A stretch of DNA of 64,000 bases from Pseudomonas sp. Q1-7. GTDB taxonomy: Bacteria > Pseudomonadota > Gammaproteobacteria > Pseudomonadales > Pseudomonadaceae. The notes below the pieces were generated by a model. The model was not told where the DNA came from, did no database searches, and was given only the letters and a program-made list of their open reading frames with translations. Made by a program: the position numbers and the translations under genes. Positions 56,260 to 64,000 of this stretch are shown piece after piece. Within the stretch, counting starts at the first letter, position 1. Every line of letters starts with the position of its first letter. The stretch lies in contig NZ_CP116304.1 of assembly GCF_028010285.1 (NCBI RefSeq), positions 2,868,501 to 2,932,500 on the forward strand, given 5' to 3'.

Positions 56260-56979
56260 CTATTGGGCCAGGTAGCCGCCATCGATGACCAGTTCCGTCC
56301 CGGTGACATAGCTCGATTCATCGGATGCCAGGAACAGGCAGCCATAGGCGATTTCGATAGGCTGGCCGCCCCGCTTCATCGGCGTGGCTGCGATCACTTC
56401 CTCGTTGAGGTCGGGCGCCTGCGCGTCTGTCAGCGGTGTGTGGATGAAGCCTGGATGCACCGAGTTCACGCGGACTCCGTCGGCGACGTACGTCAATGCC
56501 GCATTCTTCGACATGTTGCGAACGGCGCCTTTGGCCGCGTGGTAGGAGTGCGCACCGGCGACCGCGGCGCTACCCCAGATGGATGAGATATTGATGATCG
56601 ATCCCGACTTCTGCTTGCGCATGACGGGAATCACTTCGCGCATTCCGAGAAAGACGCCCGTCTGGTCGACGGCAATCATCTGCAGCCATGCGCTCATTTG
56701 CAGCTCGTGCAGGAGCTCGTAGGCAATGATGCCGGCGTTGTTGACCAGTACGTCGATACGGTCGTGTTTCCTGAGGGTATCGCTGACGACGCGCTTCCAT
56801 TCGCTCTCGCTGGTGACATCGTGGTGCATGGATTCGATGCCTGCGGGGTATGGCGATGGCGGCTGTGCGATGTCCGTGGCCACCACGACCGCCCCTTCCC
56901 TGGCGAACAGCTCCGACACCGAAAACCCGATTCCACCGGCCGCGCCGGTGACCAGAACGACTTTGTCTTTCAGCCTCAT
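56260..56979 (-). CDS. SDR family oxidoreductase
   Basis: A 239-residue classical short-chain dehydrogenase. Cofactor motif VVLVTGAAGGIGFSVSELFA, NNAG (VLVNNAGIIAYE), active-site serine in IINISSIWGS and YHAAKGA with Tyr and Lys. The end TGTELVIDGGYLAQ is typical. The ATG at 56977-56979 has AGAGGTGA upstream. A LysR gene lies 326 bases upstream on the same strand. The substrate cannot be told. Confidence 0.92.
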   Translation of the reverse strand: MRLKDKVVLVTGAAGGIGFSVSELFAREGAVVVATDIAQPPSPYPAGIESMHHDVTSESEWKRVVSDTLRKHDRIDVLVNNAGIIAYELLHELQMSAWLQMIAVDQTGVFLGMREVIPVMRKQKSGSIINISSIWGSAAVAGAHSYHAAKGAVRNMSKNAALTYVADGVRVNSVHPGFIHTPLTDAQAPDLNEEVIAATPMKRGGQPIEIAYGCLFLASDESSYVTGTELVIDGGYLAQ

Positions 56980-57305
56980 GTCATTCACCTCTCGTCGATC
57001 GTTTGAGATTCTCCGATGGGGCCTCGTGCGGCGGCGAACTCCGGCTTCGCCGATTCCAACCAGGTGCGCCAGCGCAGTGTCGCTGGTCATGGGATCGGGA
57101 AGTCACGAGGGAACTGTCTGCCTTGGCGATTCGAGTCTATGGCTCGCGGTCGGGACGACGTGAGTAAATCGTCGTGAAGCATGGTAAAGCCCCCGCCGCA
57201 GACTCCCGGGTGGAGCCTGCGACGGTGTTGGGTCGTGCAACACGGTGGGCTGAGCGCGCCATGAAGGATGCGACGCGCCGGGGCTGCTCGCAGGTGGCGA
57301 ACGGT
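56980..57305. other. intergenic region between the LysR and SDR genes
   Basis: 326 bases that should hold the SDR promoter. GACGACGTGAGTAAATCGTC near 57153-57173 contains an inverted GACGA/TCGTC pair that may be an operator. No gene was seen. Confidence 0.35.
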
Positions 57306-58220
57306 TTACGCCGTTTGGCTGAGCACGACCTCGCGTGCGACTTCGCTGACAAGGTCACGCAGCCACTGGTGCGCAGGGTCATGGCGGTAACGAACGTGCC
57401 ACGCCATTTCCACCGGAAACGTACCCAGGTCGACGGGCGCGGCCAGTACCTTCAGCCGTGGATCGCGGACCAGGTGCTGGCAGATCAGTCTGGGAAGCGT
57501 CGCGCAATAGTCCGTCGCGGCGATGAGCTCCGGAATAGCCAAAAAGTGAGTGACCGATACGGCAACCTCTCGCTGCAGCCCCTGGCGCTGGAGCGCCTGG
57601 AACAGGCCTGCCCGCAAACGTCCCGGAGGAAGCACGGTGACGTGCCGGAGTTGTTCGTACTGCTGCCTGGAGATGCGCTTGTTGACGCTCGGATGGTCGG
57701 CGCGAACCACGCAGGCCAGACCGTCATCCATCAGCGTCTGCACGACCAGGTTGTCGGGTGGATCAGTGAACCGCCCCAGCACCATCGCCGTCGTTCCGGA
57801 AATCACGCCGGTCTCTGCCAGGTCGGCACCATAGGGCACCAGCCGCAAGCGGATGCCCGGCGCCCGCTCGCGCAACCGCGCGACGATACGCGGAATCAGA
57901 ACGAACTCCACGTAGCTGGTCGAGGCCAGCGTAAACAGGCGCTCCGCCTTGGCCGGGACGAATTCCTGCTGGCCAAGCACCAGTTCGTCCAGCTGTGCAA
58001 CGGCTGCGGCAATCCCAGGCGCCAGCGCTTCGGCCTTCTCCGTCGGCTGCATCCCGTAGCGTTCGCGAATGAACAGCGGGTCCTGGAGCATGTCCCGAAG
58101 CCGCGCCAGGGCGTTGGACAGCGCGGGTTGGGTCATTCCCAGTCGCTCGGCCGCTCGGGTGACGTTGCGCTCCTCCATCAGCGTCAGGAAAACGGGTAGC
58201 AGGTTCAGGTCGTAGCGCAT
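57306..58220 (-). CDS. LysR family regulator, NodD-like subgroup
   Basis: A 304-residue regulator. The opening MRYDLNLLPVFLTLMEERNV, then TRAAERLGMTQPALSNALAR, places it in the NodD/LinR-like branch. It has a normal effector domain. The gene is divergent from the 672-residue repeat protein across 317 bases and upstream of the SDR; either could be its target. Confidence 0.92.
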   Translation of the reverse strand: MRYDLNLLPVFLTLMEERNVTRAAERLGMTQPALSNALARLRDMLQDPLFIRERYGMQPTEKAEALAPGIAAAVAQLDELVLGQQEFVPAKAERLFTLASTSYVEFVLIPRIVARLRERAPGIRLRLVPYGADLAETGVISGTTAMVLGRFTDPPDNLVVQTLMDDGLACVVRADHPSVNKRISRQQYEQLRHVTVLPPGRLRAGLFQALQRQGLQREVAVSVTHFLAIPELIAATDYCATLPRLICQHLVRDPRLKVLAAPVDLGTFPVEMAWHVRYRHDPAHQWLRDLVSEVAREVVLSQTA

Positions 58221-58537
58221 CCAGTCATATTGCTGACGAGATAACTGGAATTCAATGGATAAATTGGCTGAATCATTCAGTGGCGGGCATTCTCAGCGTC
58301 GTTGCCAAGCCGTCGGCCCTCTCCGGCTGTATGAACATTCGCAGCTATCGCTGCCGGAGCGCGCAGGGTCCGCCAGGCCTACTTCACCCAGGAGGGGCCA
58401 ATACCGGCTATCCGGTCGAGACCGGGCGCCCTGGCAAGGCAAGTGGAGCCGGCTAAACTCTCCGAGCGCTGTAGTTTCAGCGCCTGCAAGGCATCACGTA
58501 AGTCACCCGCCTTCATCCGCAGATAGGGAGATCTACC
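58221..58537. other. divergent promoter region, LysR and repeat protein
   Basis: 317 bases, AT-richer near the LysR start (GATAACTGGAATTCAATGGA). Expected to hold both promoters. No gene or clear repeat was seen. Confidence 0.35.
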
Positions 58538-60556
58538 ATGCTCGATTCCAGCGATTTCGACCGTGCACAACGGTCGCCCCTGCCCCCCCACCTCTCCACC
58601 CTGCCGCCATCGACAGGCAGCATCCAGAGCACCGCAGTTGCCGTCGTCTGGCAGAACATTCTGCAGAGCGACGTGCTTGAGATGCTCTCGGGCATCGACG
58701 TCCCCCAGACCGGAGTCTTCATCGATTACCGCTACTGGGCGAACGGCGTCCTCCGCTGGGCGCTGAGCCAGCAGGACGACAATGGCAATCCGCTCTACGT
58801 GTTCGCCATCCCCTCGTGGGAAACCGGATTCGACGACAACGGCAATCCGGTCGTCGGCGCCTTCCTGTTCCCGGTGGGAACCCAGGTCACCGTTCTCCAG
58901 CCCACCGACGACGAGCTGAATGCAGCGCTGGCGAACGCCTACCACAACGATCCACCACTGAGCCTGACCGCGAACCAGACCGGCGATCCCGACGAGCGAC
59001 GCTGGGCCGCCGCAGCCCACGCCTATGCGTTGTCGCAGAACGATGCCAACGGTAACCCCTACGTGGCCGGTATCCCGAGCTGGGAAATGGCGATAGAGGA
59101 CGGCAAGACCTACCGTGGCGTCTTCGCCTTCAGCAACACGTCCGGCATCCAGGTACTCAAGGCCGGGCGTGCCGCCCTTATGGACCAGATCTCCGCGGGC
59201 ATTCTCGAGCCAGCGTCCGATCCGAACCTGATGGACACCGACATGCGCACCCTGGCGGTGGCCGGCAACCGCTGGGCCATGCGCTACGGCAGTGCGTGCG
59301 GCGCAGCCACCTTCGGTTACTGCTCAGCCAACTACGAGGCCAATGACGAGTGGTACTTCATCTATACCCACGACATCGTCATCCGCTTCGCGGCGCAGCA
59401 GCCGACAACGGACCTGCTGCAATCCATCGCCGACCAGCCCGCCATCGCCTGGCCCGACTACAACAACGCCTATTCGGCGCTATGCTCCGTGCTCGGCAAT
59501 ATCATCAACGGGCCGAACTCCAATGACCCGCTCGATCCTCGCATGCTGGCCGCCTCGCCGAGCTGGTCGCCGAACACCGTGGCCGAAGAACTGGGCAGTT
59601 GGCTGGCCTTCGACGCCAACGGTAACTATACGCTCGCGCCCTCCGCGCCTCCCGCCCCAGCGGGCGTAGCCACCAACGACTGGTTACAGATCATCTACAC
59701 CGTCTGGCAGGAAATGGGCGCGGTGGAGCAACTGCAATCACTCTACGCCTACACCAAGGGGACGTTGAACGCCGCCCAGACGGCGGCGGATTCTCTGATC
59801 AGCGGCGCCATATCCAACATGCAGGCCAAGACTGACGACACCGCGCTGGTCGACTTCGGTCAGTTGTTCGAGGACCTCGGCTATGGCCTGCTGGGGATGT
59901 TGCCCGGCGGCGCCGCACTGGACCTCGCCGTCACCGCCGTGACCGATGTCATCCGTGTGGTCACCAATTCCCTCGGCGGGACATCGACCTCGACCACCAT
60001 CGGCCAGTACTGGGAGAACGTCGCGGGCTCCTTCGAGTCGAGTCTCACCGCCCTCGACAACTTCTACACGACCATCGTCAGCGATCATGGACGGCTGATT
60101 GCCTTTTACATCTATTCCGACAGCGGCAACCTACCGATCCCCGGCAGCAATGAGAGCAATGACTACCAGGCCTCGGTGGCCGGCACGATGGCCAACGGAC
60201 TGATGCTGCAGGCCTACCAGACCCTGATGCCGCTGTTCTGGGGAGTCGGCTGGGCCGCCCCTGCTCAGTTCAGTGGCAATCAGGCGCAATACGGTGACTA
60301 CTTCAAGCTCCTGATCACTGAAGCCCCCGATGGCACCTACGTGGAAGGTCCGTACTACGAATTCGCGCTCATCTGGAGCACGAGCGGCGCCATCAAGAGT
60401 TACCCGACACAACCCATGATGACGGACCTCACCGTCACGCTGAACGTCAACCTCATGGACATCCTCGCGCGCACCGATCCTTGGCTCGGCGTATCCGCCT
60501 GGTTTGGCTGGGACGGCGGCCAACCGGTCGCCCTTCAGGGGCCGTACACGCGCTGA
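58538..60556 (+). CDS. 672-residue protein of unknown family with N-terminal repeats
   Basis: The ATG follows AGATAGGGAG. There is no signal peptide. Two clear repeats lie at about residues 67-130 and 153-215: each has W/A-rich helix, ALSQxDxNGNPY, then IPSWExxxxDG and a strand ending QVL (for example YALSQNDANGNPYVAGIPSW). A possible third, weaker copy starts near 240 (AVAGNRWAMRYGSACGAATF). A hydrophobic stretch near residues 445-480 (LGYGLLGMLPGGAALDLAVT) could insert in a membrane. The C-terminal third is beta-rich. Codon use is normal for the genome. The family was not recognised. A secreted or self-acting effector is only a guess. Confidence 0.75.
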   Translation: MLDSSDFDRAQRSPLPPHLSTLPPSTGSIQSTAVAVVWQNILQSDVLEMLSGIDVPQTGVFIDYRYWANGVLRWALSQQDDNGNPLYVFAIPSWETGFDDNGNPVVGAFLFPVGTQVTVLQPTDDELNAALANAYHNDPPLSLTANQTGDPDERRWAAAAHAYALSQNDANGNPYVAGIPSWEMAIEDGKTYRGVFAFSNTSGIQVLKAGRAALMDQISAGILEPASDPNLMDTDMRTLAVAGNRWAMRYGSACGAATFGYCSANYEANDEWYFIYTHDIVIRFAAQQPTTDLLQSIADQPAIAWPDYNNAYSALCSVLGNIINGPNSNDPLDPRMLAASPSWSPNTVAEELGSWLAFDANGNYTLAPSAPPAPAGVATNDWLQIIYTVWQEMGAVEQLQSLYAYTKGTLNAAQTAADSLISGAISNMQAKTDDTALVDFGQLFEDLGYGLLGMLPGGAALDLAVTAVTDVIRVVTNSLGGTSTSTTIGQYWENVAGSFESSLTALDNFYTTIVSDHGRLIAFYIYSDSGNLPIPGSNESNDYQASVAGTMANGLMLQAYQTLMPLFWGVGWAAPAQFSGNQAQYGDYFKLLITEAPDGTYVEGPYYEFALIWSTSGAIKSYPTQPMMTDLTVTLNVNLMDILARTDPWLGVSAWFGWDGGQPVALQGPYTR

Positions 60557-60573
60557 GGGCTTTCCCCTCGCCC

Positions 60574-60593
60574 GGCGCGGTAATCACCGCGCC
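60574..60593 (+). terminator. hairpin after the 672-residue gene
   Basis: GGCGCGGT (60574-60581) and ACCGCGCC (60586-60593), 18 bases after the stop. No T run. Confidence 0.5.
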
Positions 60594-61080
60594 GTGGCCC
60601 AGGCCAGGAGCTAACTTGCCATGGGACCGGCGAGCGGAACTTAAAATCCTACCCATTCCTTTTCCGTGGCCACGATCGCGATTTCGCCTCCCAGGTCCAG
60701 AACTCTGACCCCCTACCCCATCGCTCGCAGCACCCTTGCCCAACTGCCCTCAACCAACGCGGTGAGGCTATCGAGGGCGTACGTCTATACCGGACATCTA
60801 CAGGGCGCGGATATCGGGGTAAAGGCGAAACGGTTCGAACGCGAACGCATAGCCTGCGCTCCCGAGGGCGGTCAACGAAGGTGTGAGGGGCGAAGGACGG
60901 CTTTGCGGGTTCTGAAGCGCCCGCCAGATGCAGGCGCTCCAAGAGGAGGATTGATGCCCTGAACGCCCCCTCCTTAGGCGGGATATCTGCGATGCCAACG
61001 GTATGCCTCTAGGCCTCCTGCTCCTGGAGCAGGTGCGCATTCCTTGAAGGCCGGCTTGAGCTAGCAAGCGCTGACGTTGG
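60594..61080. other. gap before the transposase remnant
   Basis: About 490 bases. No supportable gene. The last 60 bases probably belong to the insertion sequence remnant. Codon bias is absent in all frames. Confidence 0.4.
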
Positions 61081-61359
61081 TTACTGGCGGATAAGGGATA
61101 CGACGCCTAGCACCTGTGTCAGTACTGCGACCGCTACCGCATGCAGCCGCTGATCCCGCAGCCCCCCCTGCAGCGCAAGCCCAAGCTTGAGCTGCCCAGA
61201 CTGTTTGACTGCCCGAAATACCGACAGCGGTACATCATCGAATGGATGTTTGGCTGGCTGAAAGAGAGCCGAAGGATTGGCACCCGCTACGACAAGTTGG
61301 CCAGAAGTTTTGCCGCGATGGTCACGCTGGCTTGCACTCTGCGCTGTTTACGGCGATAG
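61081..61359 (+). pseudogene. IS5-family transposase, 3' fragment with internal stop
   Basis: The frame reads LLADKGYDA, then a TAG at 61108-61110, then HLCQYCDRYRMQPLIPQ and LFDCPKYRQRYIIEWMFGWL, KESRRIGTRYDKLARSFAAM. This is the C-terminal DDE part of IS5-type transposases (ADKGYDAD and the glutamate-containing helix IIEWMFGWLKE). The N-terminal two thirds are missing, and the acidic D after GYDA is replaced by the stop. It is a dead fragment next to the bacteriocin genes. Confidence 0.8.
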
Positions 61360-61380
61360 CAGCTATCGTCCTCATAATGG

Positions 61381-61812
61381 TTAGGGGTGTTCCGCAAAGC
61401 TTGCTCCAAAACGAATCAAGCTAAAAATAAGAAAAATAATTGACAACACATATAGCGAAATAGCGGACAATCCAAGTGGTTCGCCATAGTTGTAGGCAAA
61501 AGAAATCAGAAGACCCAGGCCGCTGTTTATAAATAGCGGAAACGCCCAAAAACAATAAGCTATAATCCGCCACGATTTGTTGACATTAGAAAAATATCTT
61601 TCAACTAAACAAACGATTGCCATGCAGAAAAGAGATACTAAAAACAGAAAAAGCAGGATCACCACATACATAGCAAAAGCTGGAATTCCAGCCACATCTG
61701 CTGGGTTATTTGGGTTTTCCGGCACGCCCTCCGTAGCCCCCCACAAGCAGAGCGATGCTAGTCCACAGGCGCTCAGCGCTAACATTCTGTGCTTCCACAT
61801 TAAACATCTCAT
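61381..61812 (-). CDS. probable immunity protein for the colicin M-type bacteriocin
   Basis: A 143-residue membrane protein with four predicted helices (about residues 8-27, 44-70, 82-106, 114-136), AT-rich codons and a GGAGGTG ribosome site. It starts 53 bases after the bacteriocin gene on the same strand. Immunity proteins of Pseudomonas M-type bacteriocins are small multi-helix inner-membrane proteins encoded beside the toxin, which this fits well. The function is inferred from position and topology. Sequence families of such proteins are very diverse. Confidence 0.75.
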   Translation of the reverse strand: MRCLMWKHRMLALSACGLASLCLWGATEGVPENPNNPADVAGIPAFAMYVVILLFLFLVSLFCMAIVCLVERYFSNVNKSWRIIAYCFWAFPLFINSGLGLLISFAYNYGEPLGLSAISLYVLSIIFLIFSLIRFGASFAEHP

Positions 61813-61865
61813 GACCACCTCCAGTTGAAAAATGGGCCTGACAAAGCCCTGTCAGACCCATTGAT

Positions 61866-62684
61866 TTATTTCTTGTAAGTGATAGGCAACTCACCTTCAA
61901 TCAGTATTTCATAATTTTTTGCATTTGCGATTCTGCCAATTTCCCTTAGAGCTGTTGTGGCATCTTCATCAAACTCCCCGCGATGGCTACTTGCGTTAGC
62001 ATCATACACATCTGAATATGCCCGAACTACCCCTTCGAGTCGCACCCTATTGTCGGGGTCTTTCGTTATTTTACCGACAATCCGAAGCGTGATATTTCCG
62101 AGATATATCCTGGAAATAGCACTATCCATGCCAGTGTAATAAGGGAAAGAAATATCAAGCTGACTAGTGCCAACAGCGGAATTATCAATTGCGGCCTTGA
62201 GCTGGGGGATTTTTTGAGGTGTGGGGGTAATTCCGATGTTGTTTATATTGACTTTCGCCACTTGACCGTTACCAAAAATCCAGTGGCCAATTGCTTTGAA
62301 TGGGGTATAAAGCCCGCCAGAAAACTCGATCGGCGTAGCCATTTGGGAAACATCTTTGTTTTTTCTGGCCTCTCCAACACCTTGGGACCATGCTAGATGA
62401 GGGCTCAGGCTTGGATTTTTAAGCATTAGTAGGTCAGCCTCGAAGCCGGACTTAAAATCCTGAATAATTATGCCATCTAATTTATAAGGGGTTGGGCGGT
62501 TATATTTCATCATTTTTATGTGACGCGTAAACATTTCACGCCAGTGCCCTTGTGCATAAGCGCTGTTCCGCTCCTCTATCATTCGTCCAATCATCGCTGC
62601 TGGAAACGGAGCCGGCAGTCCAGAAGGGCGAGCAGTCCCGAAATCGTCCGGATAGATAACCATTGGGGGAAGTTCAATAGCCAT
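61866..62684 (-). CDS. colicin M/pyocin M-type lipid II-degrading bacteriocin
   Basis: A 272-residue toxin, the length of colicin M (271). The C-terminal domain carries the catalytic residues D225, Y227, D228, H234 and R235 in SDVYDANASSHRG, equal to D226, Y228, D229, H235 and R236 of colicin M. Other shared stretches: IFGNGQVAKVNINNIGI and YLGNITLRI. The enzyme cleaves undecaprenyl-pyrophosphoryl lipid II in the periplasm of related bacteria. The N-terminal 110 residues, for receptor binding and import, show no known match. AAGGTG is the ribosome site. Codon use is AT-rich, unlike the rest of the window, which shows transfer. Confidence 0.93.
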   Translation of the reverse strand: MAIELPPMVIYPDDFGTARPSGLPAPFPAAMIGRMIEERNSAYAQGHWREMFTRHIKMMKYNRPTPYKLDGIIIQDFKSGFEADLLMLKNPSLSPHLAWSQGVGEARKNKDVSQMATPIEFSGGLYTPFKAIGHWIFGNGQVAKVNINNIGITPTPQKIPQLKAAIDNSAVGTSQLDISFPYYTGMDSAISRIYLGNITLRIVGKITKDPDNRVRLEGVVRAYSDVYDANASSHRGEFDEDATTALREIGRIANAKNYEILIEGELPITYKK

Positions 62685-63134
62685 AAAACACCTTGAGGGT
62701 AATTGGGAATGGAATCAGTAGTTGCTCTGCAACCAACCATGGATCAATACGCCAACATCGACAGGAGAGATGCTGGATTGCGAATGGATTGAAAACCACT
62801 GCTTCAAGCGGTTTTCGGAAAGTTCCAAATCGATGTACAGAAGGGTCTTACTCGACCGCTGACAAAGGCATCAGCATTCATGCCATCCCGTTGTACCAAC
62901 GGATTGACGGTTTTCCCCTGGCAGGCGGCGATGACGGCACGGCGGAGGATGCGCGTCCTCAACTGTTCGGAAATGGAGGCATTCATCCCGGCTCAGGGAT
63001 GGCCATCGATTTCAGTCGCCAACCCGGTGCGAACGGGAACGGCAGCGCGCGAGGGATGCGGGTACGCCCGGCCGACCGACATCTTCCCCTTCCGCCGGGG
63101 TGGAGAATGACGACGGCGCTCGTTTCTTCCGGGC
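62685..63134. other. gap between the bacteriocin gene and group II intron
   Basis: 450 bases. It holds the bacteriocin promoter. A minus-strand frame (62804-62986) has no recognisable family. GC rises again from about 62890. No SOS box was seen by eye. Confidence 0.4.
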
Positions 63135-64000
63135 ATCGAGTAGGGAGCGGGATTACTCCCGCCGCCCTCTCACACCACCGTACGTGCGGTTCCGCATACG
63201 GCGGTTCATGGGTGACACTGGAGGCGCCGATGGCTATCCAGTAGCGAGATCAGGCCGACTGCATCGAAGAAGCGCTTCGGGAAGGCGGTGTTCATGTGCG
63301 GAGTGCCGGAGTTCCACCAGGGTCCGTACCCGTTGCGGGCTGAACGCCAGGCACGATCTTCCGCAAGTCCCTGTCGACGTAACATCCTCGTTCGACCTTG
63401 ACGGTGTTTCGCCTGCCGCCACAGCAGGCAGCGCAGCCGCCTTCGCAGCCAACCATCCAGCTCCTGCAGTTCGCGCTTGGTCTGGACGCAGTGGAAGTAG
63501 CCGATCCAGCCACGGAGCAGCGGGTTCAGCGTCTCGATGGTGCGACTCAGGCTTCTTCCTCGACCTTGGCGTAGCAGCGCCTTGATCCGCCCCGTCAGCC
63601 GTTGCAGGCTCTGCGGGGCAATCCGCAGTCGGGCCAGGGATTGGCGCGTCAGGCCATAGCCGAGGAATCGGCGCGCTGACGCTCGGTCACAAGCACTCTT
63701 CGCTTCGTTGATATGCAGTTTCAGTCGCTCCGCCAGGAACGCCCTCATCTGCCCCAACAGCTGTTCGCCGGCCGCCTTGCTGCGCACATAGATGTTGCAG
63801 TCATCGGCGTAGCGACAGAAAGCGTGGCCACGGCGCTCAAGTTCGCGATCCCAATCCGTGAGCAGGATATTCGACAGCAGTGGCGAGAGCGGCCCGCCTT
63901 GCGGCGTGCCCTCCCGTCGCTGTGCGACCAGTCCATCGCGCATCAGGCCCGCTTCCAGGTAGCGCCGGATCAGCTTGAGCACACGGGTATCGTTGACTTG
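63135..64000 (-). mobile_element. group II intron, 3' part, cut by the window edge
   Basis: Downstream of the reverse transcriptase stop, the minus strand holds the catalytic RNA end: CCGTATGCGGAACCGCACGT and ACGGTGGTGTGAG form domain V, followed by GGGCGGCGGGAGTAATCCCG and a final CTACTCGAT at about 63135. The 5' half lies beyond 64000. The exact intron end is inferred from the usual CTACTCGAY finish. Confidence 0.8.
63206..64000 (-). CDS. ltrA: group II intron reverse transcriptase/maturase, C-terminal part
   Basis: 265 residues are visible; the start lies outside. Reverse transcriptase motifs: GTPQGGPLSPLLSNILL and the catalytic CRYADDCNIYV. The maturase domain X (TLNPLLRGWIGYFHCVQTKR) and a C-terminal region follow. 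The protein helps splicing and retrotransposition of its intron. No HNH endonuclease motif is present after domain X. Confidence 0.93.
   Translation of the reverse strand, partial: QVNDTRVLKLIRRYLEAGLMRDGLVAQRREGTPQGGPLSPLLSNILLTDWDRELERRGHAFCRYADDCNIYVRSKAAGEQLLGQMRAFLAERLKLHINEAKSACDRASARRFLGYGLTRQSLARLRIAPQSLQRLTGRIKALLRQGRGRSLSRTIETLNPLLRGWIGYFHCVQTKRELQELDGWLRRRLRCLLWRQAKHRQGRTRMLRRQGLAEDRAWRSARNGYGPWWNSGTPHMNTAFPKRFFDAVGLISLLDSHRRLQCHP

Noticed and set aside
55880-56275. 131-codon plus-strand frame after ercS
   Set aside because: Composition and codon use are unlike a gene; a minus-strand remnant explains the region better.
62685-62760. SOS (LexA) box before the bacteriocin gene
   Set aside because: No CTG-N10-CAG palindrome of the expected form was seen on either strand.
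62804-62986. 60-codon minus-strand frame before the bacteriocin gene
   Set aside because: Looked like a possible transposase piece, but no motif could be matched with confidence.

Overview
The window is high-GC proteobacterial chromosome whose gene content and order point to the genus Pseudomonas. The central block (about 24.2-55.9 kb) matches the layout of the exa/ped quinoprotein alcohol oxidation cluster known from P. aeruginosa and P. putida, and many smaller features (DUF2790 protein, mmsAB, Pseudomonas-type porin) agree. No rRNA, tRNA or CRISPR array was seen.

Layout. 0-6 kb: acyl-CoA catabolism (acetyltransferase start, a 590-residue acyl-CoA dehydrogenase, TetR and AraC regulators) and an amidase. 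6-9 kb: a small protein, a secreted alpha/beta hydrolase and a LuxR regulator carrying a degenerate HD-GYP domain. 8.8-15.7 kb: a minus-strand catabolic operon (acyl-CoA synthetase, mmsA, mmsB, small ORF, acyl-CoA dehydrogenase) with a divergent LysR regulator. 15.7-16.0 kb: a likely palindrome-associated element of IS200/IS605 origin. 16-21.7 kb: membrane proteins, an OmpR/histidine kinase pair with repeated GTATC-type sites, a DUF2790 protein and a CcdA-thioredoxin fusion. 21.8-24.1 kb: an unusual SDR, a tautomerase and a LysR regulator sharing an operator-like repeat.

24.2-55.9 kb is the quinoprotein block. pqqF and a porin come first, then nosP-nahK (nitric oxide sensing), a frameshifted EamA transporter, the response regulator erbR/agmR, a CXXCW rhodanese-like protein, and a four-gene ABC/beta-propeller operon. 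Two tandem secreted micropeptides follow, then cytochrome c550 (pedF), a periplasmic binding protein, a SoxYZ-like carrier, a zinc hydrolase, a PQQ alcohol dehydrogenase, a chemoreceptor, the aldehyde dehydrogenase exaC, pqqABCDE-pqqH, ercA and ercS. The dehydrogenase has the extra aspartate (D324-x-D326) of lanthanide-dependent PedH enzymes. No calcium-type PedE and no PedS2/PedR2 pair is present in the window. A CTACCAA element lies 104-120 bases before pedF, pedH, exaC and pqqA, and related elements lie before the ABC operon, the CXXCW-erbR unit and both micropeptides. This suggests a single ErbR-type regulon. Together these genes would oxidise alcohols in the periplasm, pass electrons to cytochrome c550, oxidise the aldehyde in the cytoplasm, and make the cofactor.

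56-60.6 kb: an SDR with a LysR regulator, and a 672-residue protein of unknown family with internal repeats. 60.6-64 kb is an accessory island: an IS5-like transposase remnant, an AT-rich colicin M-type bacteriocin gene with a four-helix membrane protein that is its likely immunity partner, and the 3' part of a group II intron with its reverse transcriptase, cut by the window edge.
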